In this document: one piece after another, positions 41,202 to 49,565 of the stretch
Layout of the letters: each line of letters starts with the position of its first letter
Numbering within the stretch: position 1 is the stretch's first letter
Assembly: GCA_041394945.1 (NCBI GenBank)
Contig: JAWKHH010000001.1
Span: 1,240,001 to 1,304,000, forward strand
Source of the DNA: Bryobacteraceae bacterium
Lineage (GTDB): Bacteria; Acidobacteriota; Terriglobia; Bryobacterales; Bryobacteraceae
Reading direction: 5' to 3'
Length of the DNA: 64,000 nucleotides
The notes under the pieces: model-generated
Seen by the model: only the letters and a program-made list of their open reading frames with translations
Told to the model about the DNA's origin: nothing
The model's database searches: none
Translations under genes and position numbers: made by a program

Positions 41202-44183
41202 CTACGGCGCGGTGAGCACCTCGACGCCCGAAACGCGGGCCGGGCCCGTGCCCGGACGGAACGTCAGTTCAAGGATGCCGTTGCTCACGGTGGCCACCGG
41301 TAGTGTCTTCACGAGCCGCGTGTTCAGCGGAACCTCGGCGCGAATATCGAAGTTCGTCAGCACCGCCGTGCCGTTCTGCAGCACGTTGAACTTGCGTACG
41401 CCGACCCCGTAGGTGTTCTCCACGAAGTGCAGGTTCACCTGGTAGTTCCCGTTCGGAACCGGAATCCGGTATTTGAACTCTGGGAAGTAGGTGCTGTCGC
41501 GCGAAGTGGAAAGCACCGCCTCCAGCACCGCGCCGTCAAACACAGGCACGTACTGTCCGGCGCCGTCGGTCACGTAGCGATCCGTCACCCACGTGTGGCT
41601 TTGCGAGTCCGTGAAGTCCGAGGGCCAGTAGCCGGAGTTGATGCGGATCACCGGTGTCTGGTTGGCGTTGATCACCAGCGTGACGGCAATGGTGCGCGTC
41701 TGGCTGGCGCCGGTGACCGTGATCGTGGCGGTGTGCGTTCCGGCGCCAAGGCCGGCGATATTCACCGACGCAGACACGCCCGACGTGGGCGTCGCGCCGC
41801 TGGTGGGACTAACGGTCAGCCACGCCGCGTCGTCGCCAGCGGTCCACGAAATCGCGCCGCCGGCGCCGACGTTCGTTACGTCGAAGGTCTTCGCCGCCGG
41901 ATTCGTTCCGCCCAGGGTAGCGGAGAAGCTGAGCGCCGAAGGCGACACCGCGAGATTGGGGGCGGCGATCACGTTCAACGTAACGGCCACCGTCTTCGTC
42001 TGGCCGCCTCCCTGCACGGTGATGGTTCCCGTATACTGGCCGGCGGTCAGGGCGGCGGACGAAATATTCACGGCCACCGCGTTCGCCGGGGTGGACCCCG
42101 ACGGCGGGTTGACCGAGAGCCAGGAGGCGTTGCTCAGCGCCGTCCACGCCAGGGCTCCGCCACCGCCGGTGTTCGTGATTGCGATGGACTGCGAGGCCGG
42201 GTTGGACCCGACGTTGGTGTTGAAGGTGAGCGACGAAGGAGCCACCGTCAGCACGGGCGGCGCGGCCACGTTGAACGTCACCGCCACCGTCCGCGTCTCG
42301 CTGTTGCCGTTCACCGTGATCGTACCGGTGTAGACGCCCTGTTGGAGGCCGGCGGTTGCGGCGCTGACGACGACGCCGTTCGACGGCGTGCTGCCCGCCG
42401 TGGGGCTGACGCTCAGCCACGTGGCATCGTCGGACGCTGTCCACGAAATCGCTCCGCCGCCGCCCGCGTTGGTGATGTTGATCGTCTGATTCACCGGATT
42501 GGCGCCACCCACAGTCGCATTGAAGGTGAGTGAGGACGGCGACACGTTCAGCACCGGATTCGGCGGGGCGGCGGTGAGAATCTCGATGCCTGCGATGGTG
42601 GCGTTGTGCTGCACTCGCACAAGCCGCAGTTCGAGGATCCCATTGGTGACGGAAGCCACCGGAAGCTGCTTCACCAGGCGCGTGTAGGACGGGACCTCGG
42701 CGGCGATGTCGAAGTCATCGTAGATGAGCACGCCGTTCTGGAACACATCGAAGATGCGCACACCGGGCCCGACCGCTGTTTCGATGAAGTGCAGGTTCAC
42801 CTGATAGTTTCCGTTCGCGAGCGGGATCTGGTAGAGGATCTCGTAGGGCTTGGCCAGAATCGCGCGACCGGCCGAGAGCACCGGATCGAAGACTCCGTTC
42901 TCGGCGACGCTCGTGTAGGCGCCTGTGCTATTCGGATTGAAGTAGCGGTCCGTCACCCAAAGGCGACCCTGCGAATCAGTGAAGTCCGACGGCCAGTAGC
43001 CGCTGTTGATTCGCATGACCGGCGTTCCGCCGCTCACTTGCGTGACGTCGAAGGTGACCGCGACGGTACGCGTCTGCCCCGCCCCGGCGACGGTGATCGT
43101 CGCGGTGTGCTGTCCGGCGGAGAGGCCGGCGGTGGCCGCCGTAACGGTGAGCGTGGAGGGAGTGCTGCCCGACCCCGGCGTCACCGTCAGCCACGTCGCG
43201 TCATCAGTCGCCGAAAAGCCGATCGGGCCGCCGCCGCCGCTGTTGCTCACGTTGACCGTCTTCGACGCAGGGTTGGCCCCCCCGGCCGATGCGGCGAACG
43301 ACAAGCTCGTTGGCGACAGAGTGAGATTCTGCGCATCGCCGACCACCAGGGTCACGGGGATCACAATCGTCTGGCTGTTGCCATTGATTGTGATGTTCGC
43401 GTTGTAGGTTCCGACGCCGAGCCCCGCTGAGGCCACCATCGCTGTGACGGTGGACGGCGTGCTGCCGGCCGAGGCCGAGAGCGATAGCCAGGTCGCGTCG
43501 TCGGATGCCGTCCAGGCGATGGCGCTGCCGCCGCCGCTATTGGAGATATTGAAGGTCTGGTTCGGCGGATTCGCGCCGCCGGCCACCGCGGCATACGTAA
43601 GCGACGTGGGCGCTGCGCTCAGGCTCGGCGGAAGCGGACCACCGGAGAGTACTTCGATGCCGCTGACGGTAGGCGTCCCGATCTGGGCCTGGAACAGCAG
43701 CTCGAGGATTCCGTTGCTGACCGTCACTACTGGAAGCGCTTTCACAAGACGGGCGGAGAGGCCTGCTTCGGCCGCGACATCGAGATTGGCGAGAACCTGG
43801 GCCCCGTTCTGGTAGACGTGGAATTTCCGGGCGCCCGGTCCGCTCGAATACTCAACAAAGTGAAGGTTCACCTGGTAGGTACCGTTGGCAAGCGGAATCC
43901 GGTAGACGAACTGCGAATCGTAGATGCCGGAGCGGGCCGAGGAGAGCATGAAGTCGACGGCGCTGTTCTCGTCGAGCGTTACGTGGTAGGAGCCGCCCCC
44001 ACCCGTCCCGTACTGATCAGTGGTCCAGGTTCGCCCCTGGCCGTCAGTGAACGGCGAGGGGTAATTTCCGGCGTTGATCCGCAGGGGCACGCTCGCCGTC
44101 TGGGCAACGAGTCCAGGCGCCGTGAGTGCGCTGGCAAGCATCACTCCTGCCGCCGCCAGGACGGACTTCAGGTTCAGGTACAA
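41202..44183 (-). CDS. Secreted malectin/BACON modular protein
   Basis: 993 residues from a TTG start at 44183: GGAGG lies six bases before it, and LYLNLKSVLAAAGVMLASAL then forms a clean signal peptide. An ATG at 44264 lacks these features. Three malectin-like domains (each with FTDSQGRLWVTDRY-type and NGTYQVNLHFVE motifs) alternate with five BACON-like beta domains of about 95 residues (ISWTASDDATWLSVSPTAGS). The order is M-B-B-M-B-B-B-M. These are carbohydrate-binding folds, so surface glycan binding is likely. No catalytic domain or membrane anchor is seen. Confidence 0.88.
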   Translation of the reverse strand: MYLNLKSVLAAAGVMLASALTAPGLVAQTASVPLRINAGNYPSPFTDGQGRTWTTDQYGTGGGGSYHVTLDENSAVDFMLSSARSGIYDSQFVYRIPLANGTYQVNLHFVEYSSGPGARKFHVYQNGAQVLANLDVAAEAGLSARLVKALPVVTVSNGILELLFQAQIGTPTVSGIEVLSGGPLPPSLSAAPTSLTYAAVAGGANPPNQTFNISNSGGGSAIAWTASDDATWLSLSASAGSTPSTVTAMVASAGLGVGTYNANITINGNSQTIVIPVTLVVGDAQNLTLSPTSLSFAASAGGANPASKTVNVSNSGGGGPIGFSATDDATWLTVTPGSGSTPSTLTVTAATAGLSAGQHTATITVAGAGQTRTVAVTFDVTQVSGGTPVMRINSGYWPSDFTDSQGRLWVTDRYFNPNSTGAYTSVAENGVFDPVLSAGRAILAKPYEILYQIPLANGNYQVNLHFIETAVGPGVRIFDVFQNGVLIYDDFDIAAEVPSYTRLVKQLPVASVTNGILELRLVRVQHNATIAGIEILTAAPPNPVLNVSPSSLTFNATVGGANPVNQTINITNAGGGGAISWTASDDATWLSVSPTAGSTPSNGVVVSAATAGLQQGVYTGTITVNGNSETRTVAVTFNVAAPPVLTVAPSSLTFNTNVGSNPASQSIAITNTGGGGALAWTALSNASWLSVNPPSGSTPANAVAVNISSAALTAGQYTGTITVQGGGQTKTVAVTLNVIAAPNLAVSPSALSFSATLGGTNPAAKTFDVTNVGAGGAISWTAGDDAAWLTVSPTSGATPTSGVSASVNIAGLGAGTHTATITVTGASQTRTIAVTLVINANQTPVIRINSGYWPSDFTDSQSHTWVTDRYVTDGAGQYVPVFDGAVLEAVLSTSRDSTYFPEFKYRIPVPNGNYQVNLHFVENTYGVGVRKFNVLQNGTAVLTNFDIRAEVPLNTRLVKTLPVATVSNGILELTFRPGTGPARVSGVEVLTAP

Positions 44184-44222
44184 GGCAACCTCCGAAAAAG
44201 ATATCCAGGTTGAGAGGGGGCG

Positions 44223-44313
44223 GGCCGTGGTCTTCCGGTCCACGGCCTCCCTACCCCAAGGCAATCCCTCACATTGGGGAATTCCATTCCTCCAAGCTCC
44301 CCGCTCACGGGGG
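44223..44313 (-). promoter_or_regulatory. Multi-hairpin 5' leader of the malectin/BACON gene
   Basis: Three stems in the predicted transcript: GGCCGTGG/CCACGGCC (44223-44230 with 44240-44247), CCCCAA/TTGGGG (44254-44259 with 44274-44279) and CCCC/GGGG (44299-44302 with 44309-44312). The leader, about 140 nt, ends with GGAGG and a TTG start. No known riboswitch class is recognised. Confidence 0.4.
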
Positions 44314-44330
44314 GCTCGAAGCGTATTGTC

Positions 44331-44360
44331 ATCCTAGCCGAGGGGAGAAAACCCTGACAA
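44331..44360 (-). promoter_or_regulatory. Promoter of the malectin/BACON gene
   Basis: On the minus strand TTGTCA (44355-44360) is separated by 18 bp from TAGGAT (44331-44336). Both are reasonable sigma-70-type hexamers. Predicted start near 44324. Confidence 0.45.
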
Positions 44361-44442
44361 TGGACATTTCCTTGCGAAAGTACCGTGAGTCCCGGAAAAA
44401 AGTACTACGACGCGTACAGGCCGGCATCCAAGCGGCGCCAAC

Positions 44443-44448
44443 TAAAAT
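44443..44448 (+). promoter_or_regulatory. TAAAAT -10 box of a leaderless gene
   Basis: TAAAAT ends six bases before ATG 44455, and no Shine-Dalgarno sequence lies between. This matches the recurrent spacing seen at other operon heads in the window. Confidence 0.5.
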
Positions 44449-44454
44449 AGTGCG

Positions 44455-45243
44455 ATGTCTTATGAAATCGAACTGGCCGCGGCGCGGGCGGCGATGGCGC
44501 GGGCCGGGGCGAAAGCTTTCGAATATTGGCGAACCGGACTTGCCGCGGACGCAAAATCCGATGACAGTCCGGTAACGGCGGCCGACCGCGAATGCGAGCG
44601 GATCCTCGTCCAGGAGCTTTGCGCCCAATTTCCAGACGACGGAATTCTCGGCGAAGAAGGCGCCGAGAAGCCTTCGAGCAGCGGGCGACGCTGGATCGTC
44701 GACCCCATCGACGGCACCCGTGATTTCGTCCGCGGCAACCGGCTATGGTCCATGCTGCTCGCGCTCGAAGATGCCGGCGAGGTGGTGGTGGGCGTCGCGA
44801 ACTTCCCCGCCCTCGGCGACATGTACTGGGCGTCGAAAGGCGCCGGTGCGTGGCGGACGCCGCAGAAGCCGGATGCGGGCGACGCCGAACGGCTCCGGGC
44901 GTCTGTGGTGAAGGAAGTCTCCGAAGCGGTGATGTGCATCAATTCCTTCACGAACATCCAGCGGTCCGGCTTCAGTGGGCGCCTGCTCGAATGGCTGCGC
45001 CACTTCTGGGCCGTGCGTAGCATGGGCGGCGCGCTGGATGCGATGATGATCGCCGCCGGATCCGCCGACGGGTGGCTCGAGCAAAGCGCGAAGCCGTGGG
45101 ATCTTGCCGCAATCAAGATCATCGCCGAAGAAGCCGGCGCGCGATTCTTCAACTTCGACGGCGGGAACTCCATCTACGGCGGCAATTGCGTTCTCTGCAC
45201 TCCGGCCCTCGAAACGGCAATGCGGCGATTCGTGAATTCATGA
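44455..45243 (+). CDS. Inositol monophosphatase/histidinol-phosphatase-type enzyme
   Basis: 262 residues of the Li-sensitive, Mg-dependent phosphatase family. Metal-binding motifs are GEEGAEK (residues about 66-72), WIVDPIDGTRDFVRGNRLWS and the C-terminal DGWLEQSAKPWDLAAIKIIA. Substrate could be inositol-1-phosphate or histidinol-phosphate (HisN type); sequence alone does not decide. It is followed 13 bp later by a Gfo/Idh/MocA dehydrogenase, a pairing consistent with inositol or sugar metabolism. Confidence 0.88.
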   Translation: MSYEIELAAARAAMARAGAKAFEYWRTGLAADAKSDDSPVTAADRECERILVQELCAQFPDDGILGEEGAEKPSSSGRRWIVDPIDGTRDFVRGNRLWSMLLALEDAGEVVVGVANFPALGDMYWASKGAGAWRTPQKPDAGDAERLRASVVKEVSEAVMCINSFTNIQRSGFSGRLLEWLRHFWAVRSMGGALDAMMIAAGSADGWLEQSAKPWDLAAIKIIAEEAGARFFNFDGGNSIYGGNCVLCTPALETAMRRFVNS

Positions 45244-45256
45244 GACGATTGCGGAG

Positions 45257-46294
45257 ATGAAGGATATCAAGATCGGGATTGTCGGGCTTGGCTGGGTGGC
45301 CGGCGCGCATATCGATACGTTCAAGAAGGTGGATGGGGCGGCCGTTACGGCGGTGTGCTCACGGCGCGCGCTCGATCCGGCAGCGCTCGAAAGGCAGTTC
45401 GGCACGCGGCTGGAGGTCTATTCGAGCTACGAGCAGATGCTGCGCGAAGCCGACATCGACGTGGTGGATATTTGCACGCCGCATCCGATGCATCCGCGCG
45501 AGGCGATCGCCGCCGCGGCGGCGGGCAAGCACCTGCTGATCGAGAAGCCGATCGGCATTTCGTGGAAAGACACGGTGGCGGTACGGGAGGCGATCAAGAA
45601 AGCGGGCGTGCAGGCGGGGGTTTGCTTCGAGGTGCGGTTTAGCCGGCAGGCGATGGCCATTCGGACGGCGCTCGACCGCGGTCTCGCCGGCGAGATCCAC
45701 TATGGCGAGTGCGATTACTACCACGGGATCGGGCCGTGGTATGGGCAATATGAATGGAACATCAGGAAGGACATGGGAGGGTCCAACCTGCTGACGGCCG
45801 GCTGCCATGCGCTGGATCTGCTCCTGCACTTCATGAATGGCAAAGTGGCCGAAGTCACCAGTTACTCCACCAAGTCCAAGAGCAAGTACTTCGAGCCGTA
45901 CGAATACCCGACCAGTTCAGTAACGATACTCAGGTTCGAAGACGGCCGGATCGGCAAGGTCGCCTCGATCACCGACTGTCTCCAGCCCTACTACTTCCAC
46001 ATTCACCTCGTTGGAAGCCAGGGTTCGGTGCTCGACGACAAGTTCACCGCGCTCGGCTGGGACGGCCTCGGCAAGGATCGCTGGAGCCAGCTTGGGGTCC
46101 CCGTGGTCGACTCGGGCGACGTCAGCGATCATCCCTACCAGCCGCAATTCCAGGCCTTCGTCGATTCCCTGCGCGAGAACCGGCCGATGCCCTACACCGA
46201 TTTCGAGACGGCGTTCGAAACGCACCGCGTGGTTTTCGCCGCGGACCGTTCCGCCGCCGAAGGCCGGCCGGTGAAGGTGGCGGAGTTCGAGTAA
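45257..46294 (+). CDS. Gfo/Idh/MocA-family oxidoreductase
   Basis: 345 residues without a signal peptide, so cytoplasmic. Rossmann motif IGIVGLGWVAGAHIDTFKKV, then VDICTPHPMHPREAIAAAAA and LIEKPIGISWKDTV (EKP signature). The C-terminal domain includes GGSNLLTAGCHALDLLLHFM with the conserved histidine. NAD(P)-dependent sugar or cyclitol dehydrogenase; substrate unknown. GCGGAG precedes the ATG. It is probably co-transcribed with the phosphatase and ends one base before the convergent Hsp70-like gene. Confidence 0.88.
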   Translation: MKDIKIGIVGLGWVAGAHIDTFKKVDGAAVTAVCSRRALDPAALERQFGTRLEVYSSYEQMLREADIDVVDICTPHPMHPREAIAAAAAGKHLLIEKPIGISWKDTVAVREAIKKAGVQAGVCFEVRFSRQAMAIRTALDRGLAGEIHYGECDYYHGIGPWYGQYEWNIRKDMGGSNLLTAGCHALDLLLHFMNGKVAEVTSYSTKSKSKYFEPYEYPTSSVTILRFEDGRIGKVASITDCLQPYYFHIHLVGSQGSVLDDKFTALGWDGLGKDRWSQLGVPVVDSGDVSDHPYQPQFQAFVDSLRENRPMPYTDFETAFETHRVVFAADRSAAEGRPVKVAEFE

Positions 46295-48085
46295 CTATCC
46301 GCCGACCTTCTCCCGGACGTTGAACTCCAGTTTCCAGCGCCTGCCGTCGCGCGCCACGCACCATAGTTGGAGCATCCCGGTCTCTGTGATCTCAGTCTCG
46401 AGCGTCACCGGAACGGACTCCGCTTCGGCGCCGGGGAGCGTCACCTCGATCGGCGCCAGTTCTTCCATGTCGCCGCCGATTTCTTCGAGCATCTCGCCCG
46501 GTTGATCGGCGTGGCGCTCCACGGACGAAAAAAAGCGGAAATCGCACTGCTGGCCGACGCGAAGCGCGAACTCGCGCCTTCCCGGCTGGATTCGCGTACC
46601 CTCCTCCATTCCCGCCTGCGCCACCGTCAGCGCACGGAGCGGCGGTTTCACGCCGGGGATTGCCGGCATCGCCGGCTTGATCCCAATGTAGTAGGAGCGC
46701 GCCACGCCGCCGCGGATTCGAATCCCGTGGCCGGCTCGCGCCAAGCCGTAGTAGGCCGCGCCACGCGAGACGGCATGCATCAGATCGTCGCCCTCGAGCG
46801 CTTTCGCCGCCGGAAGCTTGTGCTCTCCCAGCCACCCGTTCAGTACGCCGAGCAGCCGCTGGCGCAAGGCCGGGGCGAGAAACACACCGCCGTTGAAGAG
46901 AACGTGTGTCGGCGCCGCCATCTTCCCGCCCCGATTGTTTCCCGGCCCGGCCTGGCGAAGGAACCGTGCGAGGTGACGCGTAACGGCGGCGTCGGCGGCG
47001 TAGGGCAGGCCGATTTCGTTGATGCCGGAACTGCGGGGATCCTCCGGCTCGGCGCCGGCCGGCGCTTGTGGAAAGAAGCCATCGAGCACGGTGGATTCGA
47101 GAACCGCGCGTTCGAGCTTCGCCTTGATGGCGCCGCCCACCACGCCGGAGCCTTTTCCGAGGATGGTCACCGGATGATCGGCTCGGTCCGGGTTGGCGAA
47201 CAACCCTTCCTTGGCCGCGCGGGCGCTCTGCCAAAGCGCGTGCATTTGCGAGGAAGAGAGTTTGCGCCCGAGTGACTGCGCCACGCCGTGCGCAAGTGCG
47301 AGGTCCATATTGTCGCCGCCGAGGAGAATGTGATCGCCCACGGCGACACGCTCGAGCGTCAGTTCGCCATCTTCGGCCGTGATGGCGATCAGCGAAAAGT
47401 CAGTGGTGCCGCCGCCCACGTCGACGACCAGCACGAGGTCGCCCGGGGAGACGCGCTCGCGCCAGTCGGCGTGGCGCTCGAGCCATGCGTAGAAGGCGGC
47501 CTGCGGCTCTTCGAGCAGGACGACGTCGCCGAATCCGGCTTCGCTGGCGGCGCGGAGAGTGAGATCGCGGGCGACCGCATCGAAAGAGGCCGGGACCGTA
47601 ACGAGCACGTGCTGCGCCTCGAGCGGCGTGTCCGGATTCACGTGGTCCCAGGCGTGCCGGAGATGCTCGAGGTAGCGGCGCGAGGCCTCCACCGGCGAAA
47701 CGCGGGCGATCCCGTCCGGCGCTTCGAGCGGCAGCAGCGCTGACGTCCGGTCGACGGCGGAATGCGACAGCCAGCTCTTCGCCGAAACCACCAGCCGGGA
47801 AGGAATTTCCGAACCGCGCGCGCGGGCGAGTTCACCCACCACCCACGCCGGGTTCTCGTCCCAGGGGAGCGCGGTGGCGCCGGGCGGGAAGTCGGCGTCT
47901 CCGGGGAGAAACAGGCTCGACGGCAGCAGCGGCCAGGGACGGAAGTCGGCCGCCCGCACCAGTTGCGGAATCTCGAACGGAGTGACGGACGGCGTTTCGC
48001 GCGCGGTGGGAAGGGCTGCGTAGGCAAGGGCGGAGTTCGTCGTGCCGAGATCGATCCCGGCTACCAGGGTGGCGGAGGATTTCAT
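46295..48085 (-). CDS. Hsp70-family (DnaK-like) ATPase
   Basis: 596 residues from ATG 48085. Nucleotide-binding signatures are GIDLGTTNSALAYAA (phosphate 1), LVLVVDVGGGTTDFSLIAIT (phosphate 2) and VLFNGGVFLAPALRQRLLGV (adenosine region). After the ATPase domain the roughly 150-residue C-terminus is divergent from DnaK's substrate-binding domain, so this is a non-canonical Hsp70 rather than DnaK. It lies 29 bp after a methyltransferase gene on the same strand. Client and role are unknown. Confidence 0.88.
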   Translation of the reverse strand: MKSSATLVAGIDLGTTNSALAYAALPTARETPSVTPFEIPQLVRAADFRPWPLLPSSLFLPGDADFPPGATALPWDENPAWVVGELARARGSEIPSRLVVSAKSWLSHSAVDRTSALLPLEAPDGIARVSPVEASRRYLEHLRHAWDHVNPDTPLEAQHVLVTVPASFDAVARDLTLRAASEAGFGDVVLLEEPQAAFYAWLERHADWRERVSPGDLVLVVDVGGGTTDFSLIAITAEDGELTLERVAVGDHILLGGDNMDLALAHGVAQSLGRKLSSSQMHALWQSARAAKEGLFANPDRADHPVTILGKGSGVVGGAIKAKLERAVLESTVLDGFFPQAPAGAEPEDPRSSGINEIGLPYAADAAVTRHLARFLRQAGPGNNRGGKMAAPTHVLFNGGVFLAPALRQRLLGVLNGWLGEHKLPAAKALEGDDLMHAVSRGAAYYGLARAGHGIRIRGGVARSYYIGIKPAMPAIPGVKPPLRALTVAQAGMEEGTRIQPGRREFALRVGQQCDFRFFSSVERHADQPGEMLEEIGGDMEELAPIEVTLPGAEAESVPVTLETEITETGMLQLWCVARDGRRWKLEFNVREKVGG

Positions 48086-48114
48086 TGCGGATTGCGGAGC
48101 GGACTCCGTCGTTT

Positions 48115-48756
48115 CTATTGTCGCCCCGATGGCCGGTCCTCTTCGAAGACACCCATCCAAAGACGTTTGCCTCCCGGGACCGGGCGATGGCGCTCGTGCG
48201 CGAGGCGGAGCCCGGACTGTTCGAGCCGGAGGCGGAGCGCGCCCGGGTCTATTAGCTCGAATTTGTCCTTGAGCGACTGAATGGAGGCGAAGCCGGTGGG
48301 CGCGACGTCATGTCCGTGGTCGCTCGGGAGTTGCAGCACGACGGCCAGCGCGCCGCCGGGGCGGACGAGTGATACGGCGGTTTCGAAACAGCGGCCGGCG
48401 CCGGCGTGCTCGAAGACGAGGGCGGCGTGGACGAGGTCGACAGGTTCGAGATCGGGGCGATCGGTTTCGAGGTCGACGCAATGAAGGGTCAGATTGCAAC
48501 GGGTGGCGTGGCGCCGGCGGACGGCTTCGAGGTAGAGCGGATTACAGTCGAGGCCGGCGACGCGCGTGGTTACCGACGGGTCAATGTGTTCGAGCCCGTT
48601 GCCGCCGGCGATGCCGAGGATGGCCACCGAGGCGGGCCGCGTTCGCGCCAGCGCGTCGGCGAAGAGGTCGGAGAGCGCGTCCAGTTGCCGTACCGTGGCC
48701 GCGCTCATGTGGCCTTCGTACTCGGCCAGGGGAACGTTCAACCACGGATTGGACAT
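48115..48756 (-). CDS. SAM-dependent class I methyltransferase
   Basis: 213 residues with a class I SAM-binding fold: VAILGIAGGNGLEHIDPSVT (motif I GxxGxG-like), VAGLDCNPLYLEAVRRRH (acidic D of motif II), LVHAALVFEHAG (motif IV) and LVRPGGALAVVLQL. The substrate is unknown. TACCTT ends six bases before the ATG, so the transcript may be leaderless. It probably forms an operon with the Hsp70-like gene. Confidence 0.83.
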   Translation of the reverse strand: MSNPWLNVPLAEYEGHMSAATVRQLDALSDLFADALARTRPASVAILGIAGGNGLEHIDPSVTTRVAGLDCNPLYLEAVRRRHATRCNLTLHCVDLETDRPDLEPVDLVHAALVFEHAGAGRCFETAVSLVRPGGALAVVLQLPSDHGHDVAPTGFASIQSLKDKFELIDPGALRLRLEQSGLRLAHERHRPVPGGKRLWMGVFEEDRPSGRQ

Positions 48757-48762
48757 GCTTCC

Positions 48763-48768
48763 AAGGTA
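48763..48768 (-). promoter_or_regulatory. TACCTT six bases before the methyltransferase start
   Basis: On the minus strand TACCTT ends exactly six bases before ATG 48756. It is one of the TAnnnT-N6-ATG set in this window. The intervening GGAAGC is too close to the ATG for a ribosome site. Confidence 0.35.
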
Positions 48769-48818
48769 CCCGGAAAGCGGAATCCGGTCTCGGACGCGCC
48801 TTGTCTGCTTCGATGGAT

Positions 48819-48866
48819 GTTAGAGCCGGTCCTGGTTAGAGCCGGTCCTGGTTAGAGCTGGTCCTG
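48819..48866. repeat. Three tandem copies of a 16-bp repeat
   Basis: GTTAGAGCCGGTCCTG occurs at 48819-48834 and 48835-48850, and with one C-to-T change at 48851-48866. The third copy carries the stop codon and last residues of the minus-strand gene that ends at 48852, so the repeat is a duplication of that gene's 3' end. Confidence 0.9.
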
Positions 48867-49463
48867 GGAGAGCGGCCCGGTGGAGACCGGCTTGGCCCAG
48901 TATGCGCCGCGCTCCTCGACGATGACGGATCCGGGGGCGATGGTCACTTTCGGATCCTCGGGGACGAGCACGTTGCGCTTCACGACTCTCAGGCGGACGG
49001 GTTTGAGCGGTTCGGGTGCGTGGCCGGTGGGACTGAGGTCGAGCGGCGTGGCCGACTCGAGCGCGGCGCGCGCTTCGTCCTCACGCCGGCGGATAACGAT
49101 CGCGCGCACCAGCCGTTCCGAAATCCCCTGTTTGGCCAGATAGACGAGCCCCTCCACCGACGTATCGAAGTCCGTCGGTTTGATGCGGACCAGCTCGGCG
49201 AGAAAGCGTTCGTTGTAGCCGGCGCGGGCAAGCAGAACCAGTCCTTCGTTGGTGAGCTTCCGCTCGCCCATCGGAGGCGGCATTTCTTCGTGAGCTTCGG
49301 CGAATGCCTCGACGTGGGTTGGCGGGCCGCCATGCCCACCGCCATGCGCGTCGCCGGCGAGAGCGACGCCTCCGGCGAGCAGGATCGCCATCAGTCCACC
49401 GGTCATCATGGAGAACGCCGCCTCGGCGGCCTGGCACCGGAAGGGGCAGGTATTTTCGGGCAT
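48852..49463 (-). CDS. Exported protein of unknown function
   Basis: 203 residues; the hydrophobic segment MMTGGLMAILLAGGVALAG (about 19-37) is a signal peptide or anchor. A His/Gly-rich stretch (DAHGGGHGGPP) follows, and a helical repeat-like part (LTNEGLVLLARAGYNERFLA, then SVEGLVYLAKQGISERLVRA) suggests two related units. No family recognised. The C-terminal codons lie in a 16-bp tandem repeat. It is divergent from the Ig-fold gene. Confidence 0.65.
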   Translation of the reverse strand: MPENTCPFRCQAAEAAFSMMTGGLMAILLAGGVALAGDAHGGGHGGPPTHVEAFAEAHEEMPPPMGERKLTNEGLVLLARAGYNERFLAELVRIKPTDFDTSVEGLVYLAKQGISERLVRAIVIRRREDEARAALESATPLDLSPTGHAPEPLKPVRLRVVKRNVLVPEDPKVTIAPGSVIVEERGAYWAKPVSTGPLSQDQL

Positions 49464-49565
49464 CGTTAGGATTTACCTCTCCGTTGCTCATCGTCCGGTG
49501 CGGCCAAAAGTATGAGCCCTTCGGCAACAGTTGCAGGAAAACGCCTCCGCACCGATAAGACCAGC

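Noticed and set aside
48819..48866. CRISPR array
   Set aside because: The 16-bp units are directly adjacent with no spacers; this is a simple tandem duplication.
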